A stretch of 64,000 bases of DNA from Nymphaea colorata. Taxonomy: Eukaryota > Streptophyta > Magnoliopsida > Nymphaeales > Nymphaeaceae. Below are positions 46,600-58,465 of this stretch, one piece after another. The DNA lies in assembly GCF_008831285.2 (NCBI RefSeq), contig NC_045139.1, positions 19,078,354 through 19,142,353 of the forward strand, given 5' to 3'. The notes below the pieces were generated by a model. That model saw nothing but the letters and a program-made list of their open reading frames with translations, made no database searches and was not told where the DNA came from. Within the stretch, counting starts at the first letter, position 1. Every line of letters starts with the position of its first letter. The position numbers and the translations under genes are program-made.

Positions 46600-49036
46600 C
46601 ATCTTTTAGTTGGCGAGGTGTTGTGCTGTTTTTGTTCATAAGGGCCTGTTAGTAGGCTCAGGTCATGCTGGTGACTGGGGAAATGGGTGTTTGAGTGAAT
46701 GCCCGCTCAAGTTTTTTGGATGTGATACATGGTACAAGTAGGTTGTATGTAATACTTTGCTCTTGTTTACTGGCGTGGATGTTGACCTAGGTCAAGGATT
46801 ATCAAATGCTTGAATCAGCATATATTATAAATGGATGAAATCTAGGGTTTTGCTTACATATATGGAAATTTAGTCTGAATCTGTACAACTATTTCTAGAT
46901 GTTTTATGAAAAATTTGACCATTGTACACCAGTGAAGAACTTTTGAAACTATTAGATTTTTTTTTTTAAAAAAAGGTCATGAATGCTTAGTGTCTACAGA
47001 TTTTATTTAGAACGGCTTGGACATTCTTGACTTACAAAATCTGATCTAACATCATATTGTCATGATTAATTATTTAGTGTCTACATATAAAATTAGTGTT
47101 CTTAAAAAGATCTCTTGTTCATCAAAATGCTGAGAGGTTGGTTGGGGATTTCAGCCTTTAGCCCCACTGTGGCATGTTGGATAGTGGCTATGAGCCCTAT
47201 CCCTGCTTTCTTGTATGTTAACTCTGAGCCCGACTCCTTTTCAGGCCGGGCCGGCCCGATGCCGGGGCTTACTCCTCTGACGTCGCCTTCTCCCCCAAAT
47301 CGCCATTTAACCCATCGTATTCAACCAACTAACTGATATTGCTCTGGTCCCAACAAACAAAAAGTTGGATCTAGCACTTGACTTGTTAGATATGGACCTT
47401 GAGCACATGATGCACATCCAATTTTTGGGATGGCGGCATTGTCCTTTTGTTGCTTGAGCTTTTTCATGGTGTCATTCCCTCAGCTCTCAGCGACAAAAGC
47501 TTTCTCTTTTATTGACAAGGATCTGATAATGATTTGGCCCCACTATTATATAAATGTCAAATCTTTCACATTGTGGCAAAACAACACTCTTCAATACTAT
47601 CAGGATAGCACCCTCTAGAATCGAACCAAAGATTTTGTAAATACACATGACACATCCCCATCAGATGTGTGTGTGAGAGAGAGAGCTTGTCGTTAGAGAC
47701 TTAACATCTACAGGAATCAAGCTGATGGCAGACGCCGGTCCTGCCCCTTCAACCTAACCCTTGCACCGGCCATCTTCTAAAGAAAGCATAATGTTGTGAC
47801 ATCTCTTATTAGGAGAGTAAAAATCTTTCTTCCCCTCCTAATCTTTCTATTTCTCAAGGAATTGGGGATACACCATATTTTTTTTTCCTTTCCTTCTCAT
47901 TTTCATTTGCCTTTTATCAAAGCACATTTTTTTTAAACATTTCCCTTCCCCTCCTTTATACTTGGTTATCTAGACTGTTCTATTCTTTTCTATCTGCTTC
48001 CTTCCATCCCGTCCATCCAAACATAGTGTTAGTGTCATAGGTTGTAGGTAGAGTGGGATATAGTTGGCTGACTCGCTGAGTTGGCTCAGGAATCACCCGA
48101 GTCAGCTCAGTGGCCACTAGTTAAGTTTGGCTTGACTCGCCCCTAACTCGGCCCTGACTCACTCGATTTGAGTTACTTTAAAACTCGACCCGTTTGACGA
48201 ATTAACTCGCCGACCCAATGACTCGGTCACCTGCCGATCTGTGTTAGGTCAGCAAAGTGCGAATGGACTCTTCACTATAGCTTAGGCCACTAGGCGGCGT
48301 TTGATTACTTCACATGCTCGCATATTTAATGGCGATTTAAGATCTTGACTAATCCATATAATTTTTGCGCAATTCAAAATGTACTTTTTAAATTTACTTC
48401 TATATTTGAACTGCACGGATGTAAATGAATCGAATATGTTTACTCAATGTAATCGAATGTAATAAATAAATTTGAATCCAATTACAATTCAAATTCCATA
48501 AGAATTTCATATTTGAATTTAAGAATATGAGTCTGCTTATGAGGCGAAAAGAGCTCCGCTTCCATCCTACCGTGATGAAAGTTCGTTGAGAAGGTCTGAA
48601 GCATGGGCAGAGCTAGGATTTTGTTTAAGGGTGAGTCAAAAGGTCCAATGAACTGCAATGAAAGGGACGAAGTTTTGTGGGTTAGATCTAAGTAGGACCA
48701 AACTGAACCCAAATCCAAACAATACATAAACACAACAAAAATTTTTTAATTTTTTTAATGTATTTTTTTTTTCAATTCCTTGGGGTGGAGCTATGGCATA
48801 GGAGCCCAGGACAGATTGCAATAAATAATTTCACTCTTAGAAAAATCTTTCCTAACATGTGCCTAACATGTGCAAGCCATGACACCACAAGAAAAACAAA
48901 CCCAAATTTTGACATCTGGAACCGCGGAGAAGTTTCTCCTTTTTTTTTTTATAAAGTTGAACTTTGATTAAGCACACCAACGGAGAAATCCACAATTAAG
49001 CACACAGCCTCCCCTTGTTTTAAAAAAAAAAATTTC

Positions 49037-49084
<48 letters not shown>

Positions 49085-51423
49085 AACGTTTAATTTGGGT
49101 GTGTTAGTCGGATCAAAACTCAATTTCTAAAGGTAGGTTCAGTTGTAAATCCAATTAAGTTGAACTCAACAAAGGTCGTTAAGAATAAGGCTAGGTCTAA
49201 GTTCTGTGGAGCTTGCAAGGTCATTTTCATTAATGGGTTGAACTCAAGGTTCTATACTTTTGTTCCATCAAATTTAAGGCTAAAAGCTTTGCCCACATGA
49301 CTCCACAAAGTGAGAAAAGAGCTTGGGTGGCTGGAAAGAGGGGCTCCGGATGCCAGATCCAACCCCACAAGTCACTGTTTCTCCACAGTTACACATTCTT
49401 TTTGGCGTTAAATGCTGGATCCGGGTCCCACTACCCGAATCCACTTGACGCATTTGCTTCTTCTTTGGATCTGGGTTTAGACTTGACTCTTCTTGAGGAT
49501 CAATGAATTGGATTTGGATCAACAAACTTGGACGCAAAATTTGAGTCGGTTGCCCTTTGTCGTTGGTAAAATATTTGGTGAAATAATCCGAGATTGCCAC
49601 CTACCGCGTTGAATGATGAACCAATAGGCTTTGGAATGAACAGATTGATTGCACCCATAAGTTAATGCGGGTAGAAAACTTTCCACGTGTGCGCTGTAAG
49701 CCCACAAACAAAAAACTCCCACAAAAAGATATTTTTCTTTCCCTTTATTTTGTTTTTTTTTGTCGGACGTGTCAGGTGAGTCTTTCATCTCATGATTTCT
49801 CATCTGAAATTCTTGGAAGAAATTTTTCCTGCATTCAAAATTGACACACCCTACATGGTGATTGCTGCTCTTTGTCTGTATCGAAAAGAAAGTACACTGT
49901 TTGATTCTACATGGTCGAAGTCACCGTCCAATTTATCTTCAAAATATGTTTCTCACGTTTGACGACCTACATGGTGATCGTGTTTGATTCTGCATACCCG
50001 AAGTCACTGTCCAATTTATCTTCAAAATATGTTTCTCACATTTGATTTGACATCCTGCATGGTGATTGCTGTTGTTTGTCTGCATCGATAACTTCAGAGT
50101 AACAGTAAAGTAAAAAGGTGTAAGGATGAAAAAGATGACAATTTTTTTCCTATGTAAACCAGAACAAGCTCTCGTCTCGGGTCAAAACTATACATCTCAA
50201 TCATCAACGTAAAAAATATCGAAAGCATAATAAATGTTTGAAGCAAGGCCCTGCTCTAACAGATTCACTGGAAAACCAGTAACTACCCAAGAACTCTTCT
50301 CTCCCACTCCACTCACGTTTCTCTCTCCCCCCACTTTGTTCGTAACGCTTTCCCACGTCGTGCTAGTTTCATGGGTTCAATGTTTAGTTCTTTTGATCAG
50401 TTACTAAGTTCAGATACCAGAGTTTCTGACGGATCAGATAACGACTTATCATTTTTTTACTCATAGTTGGATAAAAAAATGCAGAAGAAACAAATTCCAA
50501 TGTCCATGAGAATGAGATATTAGTCAATTCCAGGAGGAGAGACAACATAGAAAACCCACATTGAATTTCTAATTGAACATGGCGTTTCTGATCCACTGGA
50601 TTACTTGATTCAAATCAAATGCCCGAGTAAGCCATTGGCATCTCCCACGAAAGATTGGTCTTATTTTATCTTCAACACCGACCCCATGATCTATATTTCT
50701 CTCTTCCGCTGAATTGCAGGCTTTGTATGACACAATCTATACGTAAGCGACCCGCAGGAAAGAGAAGAAAAAGAGGAGAGAAGAAGATCACTATGACACA
50801 ATCGAGTGTTCGGTTGCAAATCCTAAAGAGGCGTGAGTGCGGGAGGGGTTGTGGGGAGGTTGGGGGGCCGACAACGCCACTGGATGGGAGGGCCACCACC
50901 ATGGCAGCAGCTTCGCTAGCTGTTTACACTCACATAATGAAGCAATCGGCATGTTGCTTCTTCTTTCCTCAGTTACGATTATTTTATTAGCAGTTCTTTG
51001 TTCCTTTCTTCCATCTCAGTCCTCCTTTCCTCCCCTTTTATGTTTTACCTGACATTTTATTTACAAAACGGTAAAAAATCTGCAGAAGAGATTAGGGAGA
51101 AAGTTTGATTTCAGTTTTCACCTACCAGTTTTCTACTCTTTTTGTCTTTGGTTGGAGATTATGGCTTCCTCTTCTGCCCGTCACCTCACTAGTTTTAACC
51201 TCCCTTATCTATGACGACTTTGAGCCTAAGCATCCCGTCATCTTCTCCGCCCATTGTATAAACGGTTTTTTCTCTTTTTGGAGATTTTTTATTGTAAATT
51301 AATGAGAGAATCAGGTTGTGGATTTCTTGGGGAGGGTGCTGAACTGGAAAAGGCTGGAGTTTCTTCTTCTTGCTGATGAATGTGAAGGAATTGGATGTGT
51401 TGAGTGTTGGTAATTGCAGGAGA
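46600..51423. other. Intergenic DNA with repeats; promoter flank of the PLD gene
   Basis: No supportable gene. Contents: a short form of the repeat also seen at 32 kb (47010-47120), a GAGTCAGCTC-rich fragment (48060-48250), a (CA)n(TA)n microsatellite (49037-49084) and an 83-bp imperfect tandem repeat (49903-50062). From about 50.7 kb CT- and G-rich tracts suggest the PLD promoter and leader. An ATTGCAG acceptor at about 51415 suggests a leader intron ending just before the PLD start. Confidence 0.45.
49903..50062. repeat. 83-bp imperfect tandem repeat
   Basis: Two units (49903-49985 and 49986-50062) share CCAATTTATCTTCAAAATAT and GTTTCTCAC, followed by CTACATGGTGAT or CTGCATGGTGAT. A third partial match precedes the array (about 49851-49880). 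No function evident. Confidence 0.6.
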
Positions 51424-52444
51424 TTTCTGGGTACAAAGGCTGTTCTTGTGGGGAGGGGAGGAACTTGAGTTTCAGATAGAGCTGTCGGGAATGATGGAGG
51501 CGTCGGAGAAGGTGGAGTTCTTCCATGGCGACCTCGACCTCTGGATTTTGGAGGCTCGGTCACTGCCCAACATGGACCTGCTTTCGGAGCATCTCCGCCG
51601 CTGCTTCACTGTCTGCGAGCCGTGCACCGCCCCGTGTCGGAAGCCGCCGTCAGGCAGCGCGCGTCACCATCACCGGAAGATTATCACTAGCGATCCCTAC
51701 GTCTCAGTGCTGGTTGCCGGCGCCACCGTAGCCAAGACGAGGGTCATCTCCAACTCTGAGGACCCTATCTGGGAGGAGCATTTCACTGTCGCCCTTGCCC
51801 ACCCTGACTCCAGAATCGAGTTCCAGGTGAAGGACAATGACGCCTTTGGCGCGCAGCTGATCGGCACCGTCTGCATCCCGGCCTCGAAGATCCTTTCCGG
51901 CGAGCAGATTGATGATTGGTTCCCCATTATCGGACCCGGAGGTAGTCCCCCGAAGCCGGATTGCGCTTTGCAACTCCGGATTAGATTCCAACCCTTGGAG
52001 GGAAATCCGCTGTACAGTTACGGCGTGGGTGCTGATACGGAGAGCGCCGGCGGCGTTCCGAACACGTACTTTCCTTCTCGGAAGGGTGGGATGGTCACTC
52101 TGTATCAGGATGCGCATGTCAGGGATGGGGACCTTCCTGAGATTTTGCTCGACGGCAAGAAGTACGAGCACGGTAAGTGTTGGGAGGACATATGCTATGC
52201 AATCTTGGAAGCCCACCATTTGATCTATATTGTGGGTTGGTCTGTGTATGACAAGGTCAGGATTGTGAGGGAGCCAACCAGGTCGATCCCCGACGCCGGG
52301 AAGATGACGCTCGGCGAGTTACTCAAGTATAAATCTCAGGAAGGAGTTCGTGTCTGCCTGCTTGTTTGGAATGATAAGACTTCCCATGACAAGTTCTTCT
52401 TCAAAACGGTACGTTTCTGGGTACAAAGGCTGTTCTTGTGGGGA
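51424..52444 (+). repeat. 31-bp perfect direct repeat bracketing PLD exon 1
   Basis: Copies at 51424-51454 (leader) and 52414-52444 (first bases of intron 1), both starting TTTCTGGGTACAAAGG and ending TTCTTGTGGGGA, 990 bp apart. All of coding exon 1 lies between them. The copies are identical, so the duplication is recent or maintained. Confidence 0.9.
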
Positions 52445-55400
52445 AGGCCGCTGAACGGATAGTACTTACAGATTATTGTTGATTATGGCATATTATCGGT
52501 GAGCGTGTGGCCATTAATTTTGTTAATTAAACATCCGTAACGTTGCGTAGTCTTAAATCTTCAACCAAACCGATTCTTAGGGATGAATGTTAGATTTCAA
52601 GCCAAACACATGGATTTGTCTCTTGAGTAGTCTGCATAATGCACGTCTCCTTGACGTGGTTTCTTGCTGCAAATTGAGCACAATCTGCATCAATATGCAA
52701 CCGAATGGGAGGCAAGTGCTTAATTCACGATCTCTCTTGTTTAGCCATCCGATATATTGGACACAGTGCTCAAAATGTTCGGAAAACTGATATACTTCAT
52801 ATTTGGGACTCTTTAATTTGTAAGAAGAATTTCAATTTCATAAGTGTAGATTGTGGCCATCCGTCGTATTGTTATCTGCGAGCCTTATCTTGTATTTTTT
52901 GACTTTGAGTTCTGGGCGCATGTAACAGTTTAGGAAAGTCGAAACGTGCATGGGTAACCCAGTTTATTTTTATCTCTCGAGGAATTGGAAAGGAATAAAA
53001 GATTTAAAATGTACTTTTGATTTAGTGTAGCTGGTAATCTGGTGGACTTGAATGTTTGACCTTCCGTTAGGCATCTGGGTGATTTATCATTGTCTCTAAT
53101 CGACCTAATCAATCACCTTTCGCTTGCTGAGAGAAAATAAGACGCCCAAGATCACGTCAGTGCAAGAAAGAGACATGCCCCCTTATAGAGAAATGTCTTT
53201 CTAAGTGAAGGGCCTCCCTGAATTTGTTTAGGCTCATGTTAGGTAACCAGTTGGACTGTTGGAATGCTGTAATGAGAGAGCAGGCTATTTTATAAACCGA
53301 TCTCCTTGTTGAATCCTAGCTTCATGCCATGTGAAAAATTGAACGACTAAAAAAAAAGTTGTATTTGCTTGAGAGCTGCTCCTGAGTAACAATGATAGAA
53401 GCAGAATAGAGAAGGATAAATGGACCCGCAAATGGAGCATAGATAGTCCCATGTGCTATGATAAGTATGGACATGTTAATGTTTGACAGTCCACCGTCTT
53501 CTCTTCTGGAAAGGTTTTGCTTTTGTCATAGATGTAAAAATGCTGCTAGCCTACATAGAGGAACAGTGCTGCTGCTTTGAGGATGAGCATATGGCATCTT
53601 TGTGCTACATACTTGACCTTTTGATAATGGACATTAATTGTTTGTACACGATTGATGATGTTGGTTAAGACCTATATAGTCACTATTAGTTTGCTTGCAG
53701 CCAGGTTGTGACTTGAAGAATAATGGAATAGCTTTGTGGTTTTGGTGCAGGCAGGAGTAATGCAGACTCATGATGAAGACACCCGGAAATTCTTTAAGCA
53801 TTCATCTGTCCACTGTGTGCTGTCTTCTCGCTATGCCAGTAATAAACTTAGCATTTTCAAGCAACAGGCATGCCATATGATCCACTGTTTTGTTTGAACT
53901 TTGAATCTTCTTTCTTTCGTACAACTAATGCTTAGTCAGTAGCTATTCCCTGTTATGAAACTTGAACATGTTTTCAACTTGTTTATGTAGATAGCTATTT
54001 TCATATGAATATTCTACCCATTATATGTGATGGCATGTTTGGAAGGTGGATTTAAGTGTAACCCAATCGGACAGCCTACATGTTGGAAATTTTAACTATT
54101 TTGTTGTATATGTAGCATAAATTTCTTAAGAACAAAGTAGGAAACCACAGATGATGCATGTGCATGCATTTTTCATTTCTGAAATGTGTTTGGCTTCATT
54201 TTCAAAAGTTCTAAATGTAGTTATATAGATGAGAAGTAATTGTACATCTATGGCATAATTTGATGGTATGTGAAGCACAGAATCAAGAGTCACTAGTTGC
54301 TATGACCATGGAGCTTTTCTTTATTTGGTAATTTGATTTTTCAAATCTGCAATGATATTTTCTTTCTAAATTGATAATATGAAAAAATAGATGCCATTCC
54401 TCTTTAGTGATGCTTTTAGCATGCTTCTGGATGGTCAAACGTCAGTTTGGCAGTCATCGAGGCCTTCCTACAATGAGCCACACTTACCCTTTATAAATAT
54501 ATCTAGTAATGGTGGCAAAGTTATTGCATGCATCTGTTTTCTTGTAAGATACTGAATGTAATAACTCGACTCTTCCAGATTTTCCAGATAAGGTCAGTTG
54601 TGAAGGCCTTCAATTTGTAACTTGATATACCTGTTCATGTTTTTTTTTTTTTCCATGGATGAATACATGCGTTGGTATTTGGAACCCCAGAATTTCATAT
54701 TTGATGGTTTACTGTTGGATTAATATGTTTCTGCCCAGGTTGTAGGGACGTTGTTTACTCATCATCAGAAGTGTGTACTTGTTGATACCCAAGCCCCAGG
54801 AAATAACAGAAAAATCACTGCATTTATAGGAGGGCTTGACCTCTGTGATGGCCGTTATGATACTCCTCAGCATCGATTATATCAAGATTTGGACACAGTT
54901 TTTCAGGATGATTTCCACAGTCCTATAATTCCAGTGAGTCCTCGTAATCATTCCACACGTACAATGGCATTCGTTTTATTGACTTAATGTTTGCTGGTTT
55001 ATAACATGAAATTCTTATTGTTTATTGTGGTAATTGAAAGCAGTTCAAATTGACTAGTCAAGTTTTAGTGGTTTAGTTAAGCTTGGTGGCGGTGCATCCA
55101 TTGTAGCTTGCCTCTTTTGCATTCAAGTTAACATTTAATTTTGTGGAGATGAAATAATGGGCCAGATATCATGTGGTTATTATGTATAATTTCATGTATA
55201 ACTTGATTTGCTATTTGGTTGACAATGTTGCACTTTCAGTCTTTCATGTCATTTAGAGAACAGCATCCGTTGCTGTTTGTAATGTCTGTTACTTTACAAT
55301 ACTTATCACAATTATTATAAAACATCTAAATATGCTAGAAGAGTAAATCCAGGAGCCATGCATTATTGTGCAAAACTAGAAATTGATTTATGTGCAAGTG

Positions 55401-56718
55401 CAGCATTCCTCTACCTACCATCAGTAGGGTGTATTTTGATTGCCAGAAAGAATATCCCACCTTTTTCTTATCGTATCTCAACCACGAAAACTAGAAATTG
55501 ATTTATGTGCAAGTGCAGCATTCCTCTACCTACCATCAGTAGGGTGTATTTTGATTGCCAGAAAGAATATCCCACCTTTTTCTTATCGTATCTCAACCAC
55601 AATGAATTCTTCAATAGTGATTGAGTATCACTTTTCTCCTCCTATCTGTAATATGGTTGTCTTGAAGAATGCTATTCAAATGTCCATTATTCCTATTTAC
55701 ATATATACTAATGTTAGAACCTTGAGGTTCAGACAAGTTCTTTTGGGTCATTACATCAAATGCTTGGAAGACATTATATTGCAGATTTTAGCAACTAATA
55801 TGAGTCTCTTGAGCATTTTAATCTTTTATTGAAATGTAAGAATTTTAAGTCCTTATTCTCTTGATCAACAGTTAGGCTACTGTACAATATGGGTGGCCTT
55901 CATTGTGCTCTATATTCCACCTATTCATGCTGTTAAGACTGTTCAGGGTTTTGTGACAACTTTGTTTCTATCCTTTTGTTAGGTGGGTACAAAAGGCCCT
56001 AGGGAGCCATGGCATGATCAGCACTGCAGGATTGATGGTCCTGCTGCATATGATGTACTTAAAAATTTTGAGCAGCGATGGCAGAAGGCTACAAAATGGT
56101 GGGAATTTGGACAACGGTTCAAGAAGGTGTCTCATTATCATGACGATGCTTTGCTTAAGCTGGAGCGGATTTCATGGATACTTAGTCCTTCTCCTACTAT
56201 TCAAAACGATGATCCAATCCTATGGGTTTCTGAGGAAAATGATCCAAAGCATTGGCATGTTCAGGTTGCAAAAACAGTGTGTCTGCAATGTTAGTATTTT
56301 CATAGTCCACTTAGATGCAGGTATAAACTAATACTTTCCAAATATTGGCAGATTTTTCGGTCAATTGACTCAGGTTCTTTGAAAGGATTCCCCAAAGATG
56401 TTGAAGTTCATGATGCTGAGAAACAGGTTAGTTCTTTTGCACACCTTACGTTATTCCATTTCAGGATAAAGTTGCAAGTTGACCATGTTTCAACCTGGAC
56501 TATATTCTGACTGTTGCATTTATTCAACCTTTTGTGTTTTGTTGACTAATTTGCTTTTCTTTGCTTCCAGAACCTTGTTTGTAGAAAGAACTTGGTGATA
56601 GACAAGAGCATACACACAGCATATGTTAAGGCTATCAGATCTGCCCAACATTTTATATACATTGAAAATCAATATTTTCTTGGGTCATCTTATGCATGGC
56701 CAAAGTACAAAAATGCAG
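51491..56718 (+). CDS. PLDdelta: Phospholipase D delta, C2 type (5' two thirds; continues beyond window)
   Basis: Six coding exons: 51491-52408, 53751-53867, 54739-54933, 55983-56264, 56352-56426 and 56571-56718, giving 578 aa and ending in phase 1. PLD hydrolyses membrane phospholipids to phosphatidic acid; the delta form is plasma-membrane and microtubule associated and acts in stress signalling. Seen: a C2 domain at about 8-175 ([37 protein letters not shown]), the PLD N-region ([29 protein letters not shown]) and the first HKD motif HQKCVLVD (His 354, Lys 356, Asp 361). Then come [40 protein letters not shown] and [14 protein letters not shown]. The second HKD motif and the C-terminus are not present before 64000. 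Exon 2 ends at a GC donor (53868). Exon 1 is GC-rich, later exons are not. Either ATG, 51491 or 51494, could start it. Confidence 0.93.
55372..55600 (+). repeat. 114-115-bp perfect tandem duplication in a PLD intron
   Basis: Copies 55372-55486 and 55487-55600 are identical over 114 bp by eye (both start AAAACTAGAAATTGATTTAT and end TATCTCAACCAC). They lie in the intron between exons 3 and 4 (54934-55982). Confidence 0.9.
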
Positions 56719-57235
56719 GTTTGGATAAGAATTATATTTTTCATGTTCACGTTCAATTCTGTTTGTCATTGAGTACCATGCTTCAGTCATTACTGACCTG
56801 GCTGCCTTGGAAGTTTTATTTGGAAGAGTTCACTTGTCTGAACAGTAAGGGCCTGTAAGATAATATTTTCTTCAATTTTCTTATAGCATGTCATTATATA
56901 TGTGTGTGTATGTGCTATGTGTGTGTGTGTTTCTCTGTATATGTGCATTGATGGACTTACTTCTATTCTCTTAGTTAATTTAGTATTAGGATCTTCAGTT
57001 CTTTATATTGGGCCACTTATTTCTGTGTAGAGAACAGGGCAATGATATTCTGGGTTTAATAGTTCTGTGGTTTGTTGTGCGATGGTATAGTTAAAAACAG
57101 ATGAACCGTAAGTCTTTAAATACTCAGACTATCTTTTAAATTGCATATGCTATTTCTTGTTCAGCTGCCTTATTTATGATTATACTCTAAATATTGAAGT
57201 CCATTTCCTTTTTAACTAGCAGAACAAGCTACAGC

Positions 57236-57243
57236 GTTCTTAT
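57236..57243. repeat. Left target-site duplication of the hAT-like element
   Basis: GTTCTTAT, repeated exactly at 59177-59184. Confidence 0.85.
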
Positions 57244-57771
57244 CTTAGTTGTTAAGGCATCGCCTAGTCCACGCCTAGGCGTGAGTCTATACACCCGTTG
57301 CCTAAGTCCATCACTTAGGCGACAGGCGTTAGACTGGCGCCTAGGCTGGCACCTAGGTGCTCCTAGGCTGGACTAGGTGATAGCACGCCTAGTCAATGGG
57401 AAGGTGAAATGTCACCTTCCCTTCAAATTAAGTCCTGTAATTTTATTATTACACAGTGATACCGTGTATACTTATATTATGTGCAGTTATATTATATAAC
57501 TTCTGTTTTTTAAGTACAGTTTGCTATACTTAATTACATTTGTTACCCGCACCATACCGGTACAACACTGGTATGGGTACGAGTGTGGTGTCGGGTGCAG
57601 CGTTGACCGTGTCGGATACAGTCAATGTACCCGAGACCGAGTCCAAAATGGTCCATCGCACATTTTAAAAAACCATTTTTTTCCCTCTCTCTCGCACGAT
57701 GCCTTCGCCCTCTCGCCTCTCCCCTTCCTCGCCCCTCTCATCCCTCGCCCTCTCGCCTCTTCTCCCCCACA

Positions 57772-58103
57772 CCCCTCTTGCCCTATGCCCTCTCTCTTGC
57801 CCTGTTCACAGTAGAAGAAGACGTCTCGCGAGGAAGAACACCAGATCCATTTCATTCCCACCGCAGTATTTTTCTTGGTCTTTCCCCTTCTTTCTAGGCC
57901 TCTGTTTTTTATCGTGGGGTTGTGTTTCGTCTGACCACCCCTCTTGCCCTATGCCCTCTCTTGCCCTGTTCACAGCAGAAGAAGACGCCTCGTGAGGAAG
58001 AACACCAGATCCATTTCATTCCCGCTGCATGTATTTTTCTTGGTCTTTCCCCTTCTTTCTAGGCCTTTGTTTTTTATCATGGGGTTGTGTTTCGTCTGGC
58101 CAA
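57772..58103 (+). repeat. 166-bp imperfect tandem duplication
   Basis: Units start CCCCTCTTGCCCTATGCCCT at 57772 and at 57938 and end near GTTGTGTTTCGTCTG(A/G)CCA. They differ by a few substitutions and small indels. Open frames across it are low-complexity and not convincing genes. Confidence 0.85.
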
Positions 58104-58394
58104 TTAGAGATATATTGTTGTTGGTATACATATCTACTATATCCATCATTGTCATGTTGTTTCTCTTTCTGCTCTCAACCGGCAACTTTTTCTGCAACCA
58201 GGATCAGCTGATGGTGGCATTACTGAAGTCAGGGAGGAGTGAACAGTTGGAACAGCCATGGAACTTGGAAGTAGGCTAGCAGTCCCTTGGAACTCCCAAA
58301 GGACAGATTTTTTGTCTTGGAATTCTTAGTATCTATAAATTTTGGATCATGATTTAATGATTTATGAATATGCTATTTTGTTTGTAATTTTTTG

Positions 58395-58400
<6 letters not shown>

Positions 58401-58462
<62 letters not shown>
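58401..58462. repeat. (AT)n microsatellite
   Basis: About 31 uninterrupted AT units inside the nested element; likely length-variable. Confidence 0.95.

Positions 58463-58465
<3 letters not shown>

Noticed and set aside
49280-49600. 106-residue reverse-strand open frame
   Set aside because: No recognisable domain; the surrounding sequence looks like worn repetitive DNA.
50655-50990. 111-residue open frame before the PLD gene
   Set aside because: Located in the likely leader or promoter of the PLD gene, low complexity, no homology.
57521-58279. Pro/Ser/Leu-rich open frames in the nested element
   Set aside because: They come from CT-rich tandem repeats and overlap in several frames; no transposase motifs.
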